64,000 nt of DNA from Stenotrophomonas sp. 704A1. GTDB lineage: Bacteria; Pseudomonadota; Gammaproteobacteria; Xanthomonadales; Xanthomonadaceae. Location of the stretch: positions 2,071,501-2,135,500 of the forward strand of contig NZ_CP130831.1 of assembly GCF_030549525.1 (NCBI RefSeq). The letters run 5' to 3'. A program made the position numbers and the translations under genes. Below, in pieces: positions 33,777-43,800 of this stretch. Every line of letters starts with the position of its first letter. Positions within the stretch are counted from its first letter, which is position 1. Under the pieces are notes generated by a model. The model was not told the origin of the DNA and did no database searches. It saw only the letters and a program-made list of their open reading frames with translations.

Positions 33777-35309
33777 TTACAGGTCGAACTTGATGCCCTG
33801 GGCCAGCGGCAGCGAATCCGAATAGTTGATGGTGTTGGTCTGGCGGCGCATGTAGACCTTCCAGGCATCCGAACCGGACTCACGGCCGCCGCCGGTGTCC
33901 TTCTCGCCACCGAAGGCGCCGCCGATCTCCGCACCGGACGTGCCGATGTTGATGTTGGCGATGCCGCAGTCACTACCGGCGGCCGACAGGAACTTCTCGG
34001 CGGTCTTCAGGTTGGCGGTGAAGATGGACGAGGACAGCCCCTGCGGCACGCCGTTCTGCATGTCGATGGCTTCATCGAGGGTGTCATACGGCATCACGTA
34101 CAGGATCGGCGCGAAGGTTTCGTGCTGCACCACCGCGTCGCTGTTCTTCAGGCCGGAGACGATCGCCGGCAGCACGAAATTGCCGGCCCGGTCGATGCGG
34201 GTGCCACCGGTTTCAACGGTGCCGCCGGCGGCCTTGGCCTGGGCGATGGCGTCGAGGAACTGCTGCACGGCGCCATCGCTGTTCAGCGGGCCCATCAGGT
34301 TGGCGGCATCGGTCGGATCGCCGATCTTGCCTTCGACCTGCTTGTAGGCCTTGACCAGGGTGGCCAGCACATCGGCGTAGATCGAGCGGTGCACGATCAG
34401 GCGGCGGGTCGTGGTGCAGCGCTGGCCGGCGGTGCCGACCGCACCGAACACGATGCCCGGCACGGCCAGCTTCAGGTCGGCGGTTTCGTCGAGGATGATG
34501 GCGTTGTTGCCACCCAGCTCCAGCAGGCAGCGGCCGAGGCGGCGTGCCACCTTTTCGTTGACGGTACGGCCGACCTGGGTCGAGCCGGTGAAGCTGATCA
34601 GCGGCACGCGGCGGTCGTCGACCAGCCGCTCCGAAAGTGCGGTGCCGGCATCGTTGACCAGGAAGAAGATGTCCGGGAAACCGGCTTCGCGCAGCGCCTG
34701 GTTGCAGATGCGCATGGACGCGATGGCGGTCAGCGGGGTCTTGTTGGACGGCTTCCAGATGCACACGTCGCCGCAGATGGCGGCCAGGAACGCATTCCAG
34801 CTCCACACCGCCACCGGGAAGTTGAAGGCCGAGATGATGCCGACCAGGCCCAGCGGGTGGTACTGCTCGTACATGCGGTGGCCCGGGCGCTCCGAATGCA
34901 TGGTGTAGCCGTACAGCATGCGGCTCTGGCCCACGGCGAAGTCGGCGATGTCGATCATCTCCTGCACCTCGCCGTCGCCTTCCGGCTTGCTCTTGCCCAT
35001 TTCCAGCGCGACCAGCGAACCGAGCGCGTCCTTGTGCGCACGCAGTGCTTCGCCGCACAGGCGCACGGCTTCACCGCGGCGCGGCGCCGGCGTGGTGCGC
35101 CAGACCTTGAAGGCTTCCTGGGCGCGCGCGATGACGGTCTCGTACTCCGCTTCGGTGGTCGCGCGGACCTGCGCAATCGGCTCGCCGGTGGTCGGGTTGA
35201 CCGGGGTGATCAGCTCACCGCCGGTCGCGCTCGACCACTCCCCGTTGCCCAGGTAGGTGCCAGCGTTGATCGCGTCCAGGCCAAGGGACTTGAGCAGCTC
35301 GGAAGACAT
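33777..35309 (-). CDS. amaB: ALDH7-family aldehyde dehydrogenase (alpha-aminoadipic semialdehyde type)
   Basis: This 510-aa NAD-dependent dehydrogenase belongs to the ALDH7 (antiquitin/AmaB/Pcd) group, which oxidises L-2-aminoadipate 6-semialdehyde (piperideine-6-carboxylate) in lysine catabolism. [41 protein letters not shown] (catalytic Glu) and [17 protein letters not shown] (catalytic Cys) are the family motifs. ALDH7 members typically carry this GQRCTTTRR form. ATG 35309 gives the usual length. No lysine-degradation partner is adjacent. The precise substrate is inferred from the subfamily. Confidence 0.88.
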   Translation of the reverse strand: MSSELLKSLGLDAINAGTYLGNGEWSSATGGELITPVNPTTGEPIAQVRATTEAEYETVIARAQEAFKVWRTTPAPRRGEAVRLCGEALRAHKDALGSLVALEMGKSKPEGDGEVQEMIDIADFAVGQSRMLYGYTMHSERPGHRMYEQYHPLGLVGIISAFNFPVAVWSWNAFLAAICGDVCIWKPSNKTPLTAIASMRICNQALREAGFPDIFFLVNDAGTALSERLVDDRRVPLISFTGSTQVGRTVNEKVARRLGRCLLELGGNNAIILDETADLKLAVPGIVFGAVGTAGQRCTTTRRLIVHRSIYADVLATLVKAYKQVEGKIGDPTDAANLMGPLNSDGAVQQFLDAIAQAKAAGGTVETGGTRIDRAGNFVLPAIVSGLKNSDAVVQHETFAPILYVMPYDTLDEAIDMQNGVPQGLSSSIFTANLKTAEKFLSAAGSDCGIANINIGTSGAEIGGAFGGEKDTGGGRESGSDAWKVYMRRQTNTINYSDSLPLAQGIKFDL

Positions 35310-35451
35310 GCAGACTCCTGTGTTTCGTTACGTTGTTTTGGTGCCGTCGCGGGCAGGTGGGGGCGCGACGAACTGAGCCGCCGATGGTAGCAGAGCGCCC
35401 GGATTTCCCATGGTGCGCCGCGCCAGTGCAACCGTGCCGAGCGATGAATGC

Positions 35452-35481
35452 TTGGTGCGCAGGCGGCCTTGCCTGTAAACT
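35452..35481 (+). promoter_or_regulatory. Probable tRNA-Arg promoter
   Basis: TTGGTG at 35452-35457 and TAAACT at 35476-35481 are spaced by 18 bases and lie 13 bases before the tRNA. They fit a sigma-70-type promoter. Direct evidence is the sequence match only. Confidence 0.45.
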
Positions 35482-35493
35482 TGGCGGCTGCAT

Positions 35494-35570
35494 GGCCCCG
35501 TAGCTCAGCTGGATAGAGCGTCCCCCTCCTAAGGGGAAGGTCGCCCGTTCGAATCGGGCCGGGGTCACCA
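35494..35570 (+). tRNA. tRNA-Arg (anticodon CCU)
   Basis: A 77-nt cloverleaf: acceptor GGCCCCG pairs with CGGGGTC, the D-arm contains AGCTCAGCTGGATAGAGC, and the anticodon stem-loop TCCCC-CTCCTAA-GGGGA gives CCU, reading AGG. The T-arm CGCCC-GTTCGAATC-GGGC and an encoded CCA end at 35570 complete it. AGG is rare in this GC-rich genome. tRNA-Arg(CCU) genes are frequent integration sites, but no direct repeat of its 3' end was seen downstream. Confidence 0.97.
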
Positions 35571-35813
35571 TGATCAGCGCAGTGCGCTTGCGCAGCCTTT
35601 GCCCGATGGTCCAGCGCGGGCCGGGGCGGGCCAGGAGCCCGGCGCAGAGGCCCGGCGCCTGGGTCGGCCCTGCCGGGGCCCGTTCCGTCCGGGCCGGAAG
35701 TAAAGATTTCCCCGCCGGAGCCGCTGGATTTCAGGATCAGGCAATGGGGAATCGGGTTGAACGACAGACAGGGCAAGCCACGAGCAGTGCCCGGCATCTG
35801 CGCCGGTTCGCTG

Positions 35814-36407
35814 ATGCACGTGAAGAAGTGGGGCCTATGGGCCAATTTCCTTCTGCTCACTGTGCTTTCCATCGTCTTCTGGGCATGCGCCAAGCAGCTG
35901 AAGAACCCTGACGCCTGGCAGAAGGTCATCAACGGTCTTTCATCGTTCGAACTCCTTCTGGGCATCGGCCTGGTCGATGTCCTGGTTGTGGGTGTGGCGC
36001 TGCTGCTGGTTCCCTACGTGAATCCGAAGTCACTCTACCGAAGGGCGTCAAAACCCCTGGAGCTGCTCGCCAATGCTGCGGTCGCGTATATCGCGCTGGC
36101 GCTTGTGAGCGGCGTCTTCCGCTGCCGTCTGGATGGCTCGGTTGCTGCGGCCATGGCCGTTGCCGCGCTCATTCTGCTGCTCTGTCTTGCTGGCGCCGGG
36201 CTGCTTCGGCATGCGGCGAGCCTGCAATGGCATGTATCCGGAAAAGTGGCTCTGGATCTGGTGATCTATCTGGGGATTGCGCTTTCAGCACTTGGCTTCA
36301 CTGTCTGGGCGTTCTCCTATCCCTTTATTGTCGAGACCGTGCCGGCCGGTATTGAACGCCTCGGAAAGCTGCCATTCCTGCTCGATTTCCGTTGTCCATG
36401 GGGCTGA
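35814..36407 (+). CDS. Integral membrane protein of unknown function
   Basis: This 197-aa hydrophobic protein has about five predicted membrane helices (residues ~8-28, 48-68, 85-103, 111-131, 145-168). It starts MHVKKWGLWANFLLLTVLSI at ATG 35814; an in-frame TTG at 35757 would add 19 residues, and neither has a strong ribosome-binding site. No family is recognised. Its codon use is less GC-biased than its neighbours', and it sits just downstream of a tRNA, so it may be an acquired gene. Function unknown. Confidence 0.6.
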   Translation: MHVKKWGLWANFLLLTVLSIVFWACAKQLKNPDAWQKVINGLSSFELLLGIGLVDVLVVGVALLLVPYVNPKSLYRRASKPLELLANAAVAYIALALVSGVFRCRLDGSVAAAMAVAALILLLCLAGAGLLRHAASLQWHVSGKVALDLVIYLGIALSALGFTVWAFSYPFIVETVPAGIERLGKLPFLLDFRCPWG

Positions 36408-36562
36408 GGCAGCGGGGGCAGCCTGGCCTGCCCGGGGTTGCGGAGGTGGACCGTGCCGCGCCGGGCCGGCTCTGCACATGGATTGCACATCGCGTCCACG
36501 CCGGCCGGTGACGCATGCGGTCAGGCTGGTGGCGACCCCAACCGTTGCCAAGGAGCGCAGCC

Positions 36563-36673
36563 ATGAACACCCCCGGCACCCCGAAGCCGTCCTGGCGCCA
36601 GCGCCACGTCCTGCTGATCGTTGCAGCGGTGCTGCTGGCTATCGTCCTGCTGATCCTGTTCGCGCCTTGGTAA
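36563..36673 (+). CDS. 36-residue single-pass membrane protein
   Basis: ATG 36563 opens a 37-codon frame, preceded at seven bases by AGGAG (36551-36555). The product is MNTPGTPKPSWRQRHV, then a clean helix LLIVAAVLLAIVLLILFAP, ending W. The short basic N-terminus suggests it faces the cytoplasm with the C-terminus at the periplasmic face. The strong ribosome-binding site, ATG start and hydrophobic helix support a real gene. Homologues and function are unknown to me. Confidence 0.55.
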   Translation: MNTPGTPKPSWRQRHVLLIVAAVLLAIVLLILFAPW

Positions 36674-36736
36674 CGGCTTCACCCGGTCAGCAGCGCCGGC
36701 GCACTACGATGCCGGCAGTCCGATGCGGAGTGCGCC

Positions 36737-37432
36737 ATGGCTTTGCCCGAGCTGCTCGCCACCCTGGCCGGCGAGCTGATCCTGGTCCCGGTCACGCTGT
36801 TGCCGATCATCAATCCGCTCAGCACGGCCTCGATCTTCGTCTCCACCGTGGGCGGACGGCCGGCGCTGGCGAAGACGCTGGCGCGGCAGATCGCCTTCAA
36901 CAGTTTCGTGGTGATCGTGCTGGCGATGCTGGTCGGCACCTACGTGCTGTCACTGTTCGGGATCTCGCTGCCGGTGGTGCGCATCGGTGGTGGCCTGCTG
37001 GTGGCGGCCGCCGGCTGGCGCATGCTGGGTGCGCGCACCGATGATCCGCCCACACCGGCGCAGGAACAGGCCGAAGCGATGGGCGATGCGCAGCTGCAGC
37101 GCAAGAGCTTCTTCCCGCTGACCTTTCCCTTGACCACCGGCCCGGGCACGCTGGCGGCCTGCATCACCCTGGGCACGCATGTGGAGTCGGTGACTCCGCT
37201 GCACCTGCTGTCCGGGGTGATCGTCGCGGTGGGAGGCGCCCTGCTTGTGGTGGCGGTGATCTACCTGATCCTGCGCAACGCCATCGTGCTGGTCCGCCGC
37301 CTTGGCCCGACCGGCGCGGTGGTGATGCAGCAACTGGTGGCCTTCGTGCTGCTGTGCATCGGCATCCAGCTGATGTGGGCCGGCTGGGTCGACCTGAACC
37401 AGGACACCTTCGGCGCTACGCCGGCGCTCTGA
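36737..37432 (+). CDS. MarC-family integral membrane protein
   Basis: This 231-aa protein of the UPF0056/MarC family has six predicted membrane helices. Typical stretches are LLPIINPLSTASIFVS near the N-terminus, FFPLTFPLTTGPGTLAACIT in the middle, and GAVVMQQLVAFVLLCIGIQL at the end. The role is unclear; the earlier link to multiple antibiotic resistance is not supported for the family as a whole. The start is ATG 36737. A hairpin lies 34 bases after the stop. Confidence 0.9.
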   Translation: MALPELLATLAGELILVPVTLLPIINPLSTASIFVSTVGGRPALAKTLARQIAFNSFVVIVLAMLVGTYVLSLFGISLPVVRIGGGLLVAAAGWRMLGARTDDPPTPAQEQAEAMGDAQLQRKSFFPLTFPLTTGPGTLAACITLGTHVESVTPLHLLSGVIVAVGGALLVVAVIYLILRNAIVLVRRLGPTGAVVMQQLVAFVLLCIGIQLMWAGWVDLNQDTFGATPAL

Positions 37433-37465
37433 TCCGACCGCGCGCTCCCCGCACGGGCGAGGCCA

Positions 37466-37483
37466 GGCGTGCGCCCGCACGCC
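37466..37483. terminator. Hairpin after the MarC gene
   Basis: GGCGTGC-GCCC-GCACGCC is a perfect 7-bp stem with a 4-base loop, followed by a G-run rather than a T-run. It may terminate or stabilise the MarC transcript; classical intrinsic termination is not supported. Confidence 0.3.
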
Positions 37484-37648
37484 GGGGGGGCGGTGCCCGG
37501 CCGCCAGCGCTCAGCCGTGGTCGAATCCGAAAATGCGTGACGAATTGCCGGAAAGGGCGCTCCCCCTGCCGGATCCGTGCACGGCGCCGCGCAGCCCGGT
37601 TGCTACAACTGTGCCCAGGGAGATGGCGCCATAGTCGGCAAACTTAAA

Positions 37649-37664
37649 TGTGATGGGCATCACA
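37649..37664. promoter_or_regulatory. Clp/CRP-type binding site upstream of the surface-protein gene
   Basis: TGTGA-TGGGCA-TCACA is a near-perfect CRP consensus (TGTGA-N6-TCACA), 185 bases before the ATG at 37850. Xanthomonadaceae use the CRP homologue Clp, which responds to cyclic di-GMP, at such sites. Surrounding DNA (37640-37700) is unusually A/T-rich for the window, as expected for a promoter. Confidence 0.65.
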
Positions 37665-37849
37665 GAAATGTTTGCATTGTGTTATTGTCGTCACAGTTTT
37701 AGGAGCCTGACCAACGGGTCCAGGGACGCATGCAGTTGCCACGGAGCCGGCAGACACGCCCAGTGAGGGGGCCTGCGGATCCGGGAGAACGTCCCCGGCC
37801 ACCCACTGACCAGCGGTCCCCCAGCGGGGCCGACGACGGGGAATTCAAC

Positions 37850-40800
37850 ATGTGGCAGTCGACGACGTCGCGCATCCGCGCGGGCGGTGAATCCGTTCAT
37901 CCCGAGAAGACCGCACGCCGCCGCGGCGGCCGGCTGCTGGCCGCCGGCCTGCTGCTGCTGCTCGCCGCGGTGTCGCCCTCGCTGGCCTGGGCCGCGGCCT
38001 ATGCCACCGGTGGCAGCAGCCCCTACCGCAACACGGTGTTGTGGTTGACCTGGGGTGGCGGCTCGGAGCTGGGCACGCCCGGGGTCACGCTCAACAACGG
38101 TGACACCTCGTCGATCTCGATGCCGGTGGCCGCCGGCGTCAATCTGGAGGTGAGCTGCAGCCTGGCCAACATCGGCGGTGGCGGCGCGCTGCAGAGCTAC
38201 CGGCCCGGCGCCTTCAGCGGCGACAGCCTGGACGATCTGTACAACGTCGGCGGCAGCGGCGGCAGCAACCGCCTGATCGCCGGCATCGTCCGCAATGGCG
38301 GCGCCTCCACGTTCGAGATCAACTGCGTATCGACCCTGGGCGGCGCGCCCTACCGCCTGCGCGGCGTGGTGATGGCCGACGCCGAGTCGATCAACAACAG
38401 CGGCGAGTTCGTCGAGGCCAGTGCGCTCGGCACCTGGAACGTGGTCGAGATGCGCAAGAACCTCGGCGCCGGCCCCTACAACGTCACCAAGTCCAGCAGC
38501 GGCGCCAACAGCGTGGTGCGCTTCGGGCCCGGCAACGACAACAACACCGCCGCGGTCACCTTCCTCAACTTCGACGACGCCGCGCACGCGCCGGGCAACC
38601 TGGCCGTCAACATGGGGTTCTCGATCCGTGGTTCCGGCGCCACCGCCATCGCCATCGGCCTGCTGGTGCCGTATGCCGACTTCGGCGACGCACCGGCCAG
38701 CTACGGCGACGCCATGCATGTGGTGGACGATCTGCAGTTCCGCCCGGACGGGCTGGCGGTGAACGGCACCGCCACCAACATCAACACCGCCACCTATGCG
38801 CCGGGTGGCCTGGCACCGCCGCTGACCGACTTCCTCGGCACCGTGGGCCCGGATACCGAGCAGAAGAGCAGCTACAGCGCCGATGCCAAGGGCGATGACA
38901 ATTTCCCGGCCGGCAATCCCAACGAAGAAAACGCCTGGCCTGCCAGCTACCGGCTGACGGTGATGCAGGCCGGTACCCAGATCAGCCAGCCGGTGGCCTG
39001 CGTGGGCAACGGCAGTGTGGCCGGCTGGATCGACTTCAACCGCAATGGCACGTTCGATGCGGGCGAGCGCAGTACCACCGCCGCCTGCAGCGGTGGCCAG
39101 GCCAGCCTGAGCTGGACCGTGCCGAGCCAGGTGAGTGCCGGCACCAGCTACGTGCGCCTGCGCTATGCCACCAACCCGGCGCAGATCCAGCAGCCGACCG
39201 GCGTGGCTGACGATGGTGAAGTGGAAGATCACCTGATCACCATCACCGCGCCCGCGCTGAAGGTGGTCAAGGACAACAACGCCACCGCAGGTATCTGGAA
39301 CTACGGGCAGGCCGGTACCCAGTACACGTTGACGGTAAGCAACACCAGCGATGTACCGACCGGCAATCCGCCGAACGTGCCGGCAGGGGTGATCACCGTG
39401 CGCGACCAGCTGCCCACCGGCATCGTGCCGGCCTGGACCGGCAGCCACAGCAGCGGCACATGGAGCTGTACCGCCAGCGGGCAGGCGCTGACCTGCACCA
39501 GCAGCCAGGTGCTGGCCGCGGCCGGCAGCGCCGGCGACAGCAGTGCATTCACCGTGCCGGTCACGGTAACCGCGGCGGCGACCGGACTGCTGCGCAACCA
39601 TGCCAGCGTCGGCGGCGGCTACGATCCGTTCAATGGCGGCAACCCGCCGGCACCCGGCGAGGGCTGCACCGACGCCAACCACTGCGCGCGCAGTGACGTG
39701 ACGGTACCCGGCACGCGCGTGGGCTATGCCAAGCGCGCCAATACTGCCGGCCCGGTCGCGGTGGGGGCCACGGTGAGCTACACCGTCGATGTCACCATCG
39801 CCGACGGCAACACCCGCGATCTGCTGACCCTGACCGATACCCTTGGCACCGGCCTGGACTTCGCCAGCGTGACCAGTGCCGGTGCGTTCACCTGCAATGC
39901 GGCCAACCCGCTGGTGTGCACGCTGCCGGCCGGTACCGTGCCGGGCAGCTACAGCCTGACCTATGCGGCGACCGTCAACGCGCAGGCCAGCGGGCAGGTG
40001 GTCAATACCGTGGTCGGTACCAGTACCGACACGCCGACCTGCAGCAGCACCTGCACCACGACCACGCCGGTGGCGGCGCCGCGGATTTCGGTGTCCAAGG
40101 CCAGTGCCACGGCCGGCCCGGTCGCAGTGGGCGACAGCGTGGCCTACACGGTGAGCGTGACCGTGGCCGATGCGCGCACCACGGCGCCGACCACGCTGAC
40201 CGATACGCTGGGCACCGGCCTGGACTTCGGCAGCCTGAGCAATGCCGGGGGTTTCAGCTGCGTGCCGGGCAACCCGCTGGTGTGCACGCTGCCGGCTGGC
40301 ACCGTGCCGGGCACCTATGCGTTCTCCTACACCGGCATCGTCAACGCCCAGGCCAGCGGCCAGGTGCGCAACGCGGTGGTGCCCAGCGGCCCGGACAACC
40401 CGGCCTGCGTCGGCAGCTGCGATACCAGCACGCCGCTGGCCACGCCCCTGGTGAGCTATGCCAAGCAGGTGTCGACCGGCGGCCCGGTGCGGGTCGGTGA
40501 CAGCATCGGCTACACGCTGAGCGTGACCGTAGCGCGTTCGCGCACCACCGATGCGGTGACCCTGACCGATACCCTGGGCAGCGGCCTGGACTTCGGCAGC
40601 GTGACCAGCGCCGGCGCCTTCACCTGCAACGCGGCCAACCCGCTGGTGTGCACCTTGCCCGCAGGTACCGTGCCGGGCACCTACAGCCTGGCCTATACCG
40701 CCACGGTCAATGCGCAGGCCAGTGGCACCGTGCGCAATGCGGTGCTGGGCACCGGCACCGATACGCCGACCTGCACCGCCAACTGCGATACCACCACGCC

Positions 40801-43800
40801 GGTGGCCACCCCGGGCGTGAGCTATGCCAAGGCGGTCAACAGCACCGGCCCGGTGTCGGTGGGCGACAGCCTGACCTACACCCTGACCACGGTGGTGACC
40901 AACTCGCGGACCACCGACGTGGTGACGTTGACCGACACGCTGGGCAACGGCCTGGATTTCGGTACCGTAACCAGCGCCGGTGCGTATACCTGCACCGGCG
41001 CCAACCCGCTGGTGTGCACGCTGCCGGCCGGTACCGCACCGGGCAGCTACAGCCTGTCCTACACCGCGGTGGTCAATGCCCAGGCCAGTGGCCAGGTGAC
41101 CAATGCCGTGCTGGGCAGTGGCGGCGACACGCCGGGCTGCACGGCCAACTGCGATACCACCACGCCGGTGACCGGCAGCGCGATCGACTACCGCAAGACC
41201 TCGGCGGCTGCCGGTGCGGTCAAGGTCGGCGACAGCATCGCCTATACGCTGACCGCAGTGGTCAGCCACTCGCGTACCACGGCGGTGTTCAACCTGACCG
41301 ATACGATGGGCGCGGGCCTGGATTTCGGTGCGGTCACCGCCGCCACCGGTTTCAGCTGCAACGCGGCCAATCCGCTGCTGTGCACCCTGCCGGCGGGTAC
41401 CGTGCCCGGCACCTACACGGTGAACTACACCGCCACGGTCAACGCCCAGGCCAAGGGCAGCGTCAGCAACGCCGTGCTCGGCAGTGGCACCGGCACCAAC
41501 ACCTGCACCACCGACTGCACCACCACCACCCCGGTGCTGGCGGCAACGGTGACCTATCGCAAGAGCTCCAGCACGGTTGCGCCGGTCAGCATCGGCGATG
41601 CCGTGGACTACAGCGTGGAGGTGGTGGTCGCCAATTCGCAGACCACCGATGCGGTCACCCTGACCGATACGCTCGGTACCGGCCTGGCGTTGCAGGCGGT
41701 GACGCAGCCGGGACCGTTCACGTGCAACGGCAGCAATCCGCTGGTGTGCACACTGCCGGCCGCGACCGTGCCGGGAACCTACACGCTCGGCTACCGCGCG
41801 CTGGTGACCGCGGAGGCGACCGGCAGCGTGCGCAATGCGGTGCTCGGCGGCGGCGGTGACACCCCCAGCTGCAGCGGCACCTGCACCACCGAGCACGCAC
41901 TGGCCGAGCCGCGCGTGGTGCTGCAGAAGAAGTCCGGCCCGGCCAGCGGCAGTGAGGTGCGCCCGGGCGACCGCCTGGACTACACCCTGCAGGCCAGCAT
42001 CGAACGCGCCGCGCTGCGCCAGCCGCTGCAGCTGGTGGATACCCCCGATGCCGGGCTGACCATCGATGCGCTGCCGGCAGGCTGCGCACGGCAGGGCGCG
42101 GACATCGTCTGCACGCTGCCGGCCGGAACGCCGGTGGGTGTGCACACCTTCGTCTATCCGGCCATCGTCAACCAGGAAGCACGCACCGAGGTGTTCAACC
42201 GCCTGCGCGGGCAGTACCCCGATGGTGCGCCGCCGCCGGAGTGCGGCACCTGCGAGACCCGGCACAAGGTGATCTCCGATTTCGCGCTGCGCATCACCAA
42301 GTCCGCCAGCCCGCGCAGGGTCAAGGTGGGTGACCTGGTGCGCTATCAGCTGGTGGTGGAGAACGTGGGCAGCAGCCACTGGCGTGACGGCGTGGTGGTC
42401 GACACGCCGCCGCCGGGCTTCAGCTACGTGGACGGCTCGATGCGGGTGGCCGATGACGATGCGGCATTCTCGCTGGGTGGTAGCCAGAGCCCGCTGCGCA
42501 TCGGCGCAGTGGATATCGCCGTGGGCCGCACTGCCACCATCAGCTACCTGTTGCGCGTGGGTGCAGGCGTGCGCGCCGGCACCCACATCAACCAGGCGGT
42601 CGCCACCGGCACCGACGGCAGCCCGCTGTCGAACGTGGCCACGGCGGAAGTGGGCATGGATGCCGACCCGCTGCTGGAAGACAGCCTGGTGTTCGGTACC
42701 GTGTTCGATGATCGCGACGGCGATGGCTGGCAGGACAGTGCCGAGCTGACCGGCGTGCGCGTGCAGGGTGGTTTTGCCGCCGCCGCCTATGTTCCCGGTT
42801 CGACCACGCTGGACCGGGGCGATGGTCCGCAGCCGCTGGCCGATGCCAGCGCACCGCTGCTGCACGGCGTGCAGGTCGGCGTGGTGCATGGCCGTGCCTC
42901 CACCTCGGATACCGCGGACACCCACCAGGTGGTGATCCGCCAGCGGCTGCGCGAGCTGGCGTTCACCGATGACTTCGTGCTGCAGAGCGCACAGGGGCAT
43001 CGCCTGCAGCTGGATGCGCAGGGCGCGTCCAGCCTGCGTCACAGTGGCGAGGCGGCCAAGGGCCTGACCGCGGCCGAGCCGGCCGTGCATCGCGAGATCG
43101 CGCGGGTGGCCGACGGCTACGAGGTGGCCTATGTGATCCGCAACCAGGGCATCCAGGAACAGGGGATCCCCGGGGTGCGACTGGCCACGGTGGAAGGCCT
43201 GCTGATCGAGACCGATCCGTTCGGCCGCTACCACCTGGCCGATGTGCACGGGGGCGATGCGCGCCTGGGCCGCAACTTCATCGTCAAGCTGGATCCGGCG
43301 ACGGTGCCGGCCGGCGCCGCACTGACCACCGAGAATCCGCTGCTGCGCCGGGTCACCCAGGGTGTGCCGACCCGCTTCAGCTTCGGCGTGCGCCTGCCGC
43401 CGTCACCGCAGGCAGCCGCGGAGCGTGCCGAACTGGCACTGGGTGAAGTGCTGTTCGCCGCCGGCAGCAGCGAGCTGCGTGCGGGCTACCGACCGGTGCT
43501 GGCGAAGATGGCCGAGGTGGTGGACCGCTACCAGGGCGGTGATGTGGTGATTCTCGCCAACGGCGAAAGCCAGGCATTGGCCTTCGCGCGTGCGGTGGCC
43601 GTGCGTGATGCGCTGCAGGAAGCGGTGGCCGAGGGATCGCGCGCCGGCCTGACGGTGCAGCTGCGCACCGACGTGGCTGATCCGCATTCGCTGCTGGCCG
43701 GCGTGGATGCGGGCGGGGCGCTGCTCGGCAACGTGCTGTTCGACACCGACAAGGCGGTGGTCCGCGAGGAGTTCAAGCCGCTGCTGGCCGCCATCGCCGC

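Noticed and set aside
35494..36407. Genomic island inserted at tRNA-Arg(CCU)
   Set aside because: No integrase gene and no direct repeat of the tRNA 3' end were found downstream. The slightly atypical membrane-protein gene alone is not enough.
39719..41914. CRISPR-like array
   Set aside because: The 366-bp units are coding, contiguous and in frame; no short repeat-spacer structure exists anywhere in the window.
37691..43249. A continuous minus-strand frame of about 1850 codons opposite the repeat-protein gene
   Set aside because: Its translation is Arg/Ala/Gly/His-rich and without domain structure, and the plus-strand frame has clear domains, signal peptide and ribosome-binding site. Long antisense frames are expected in repetitive GC-rich genes.
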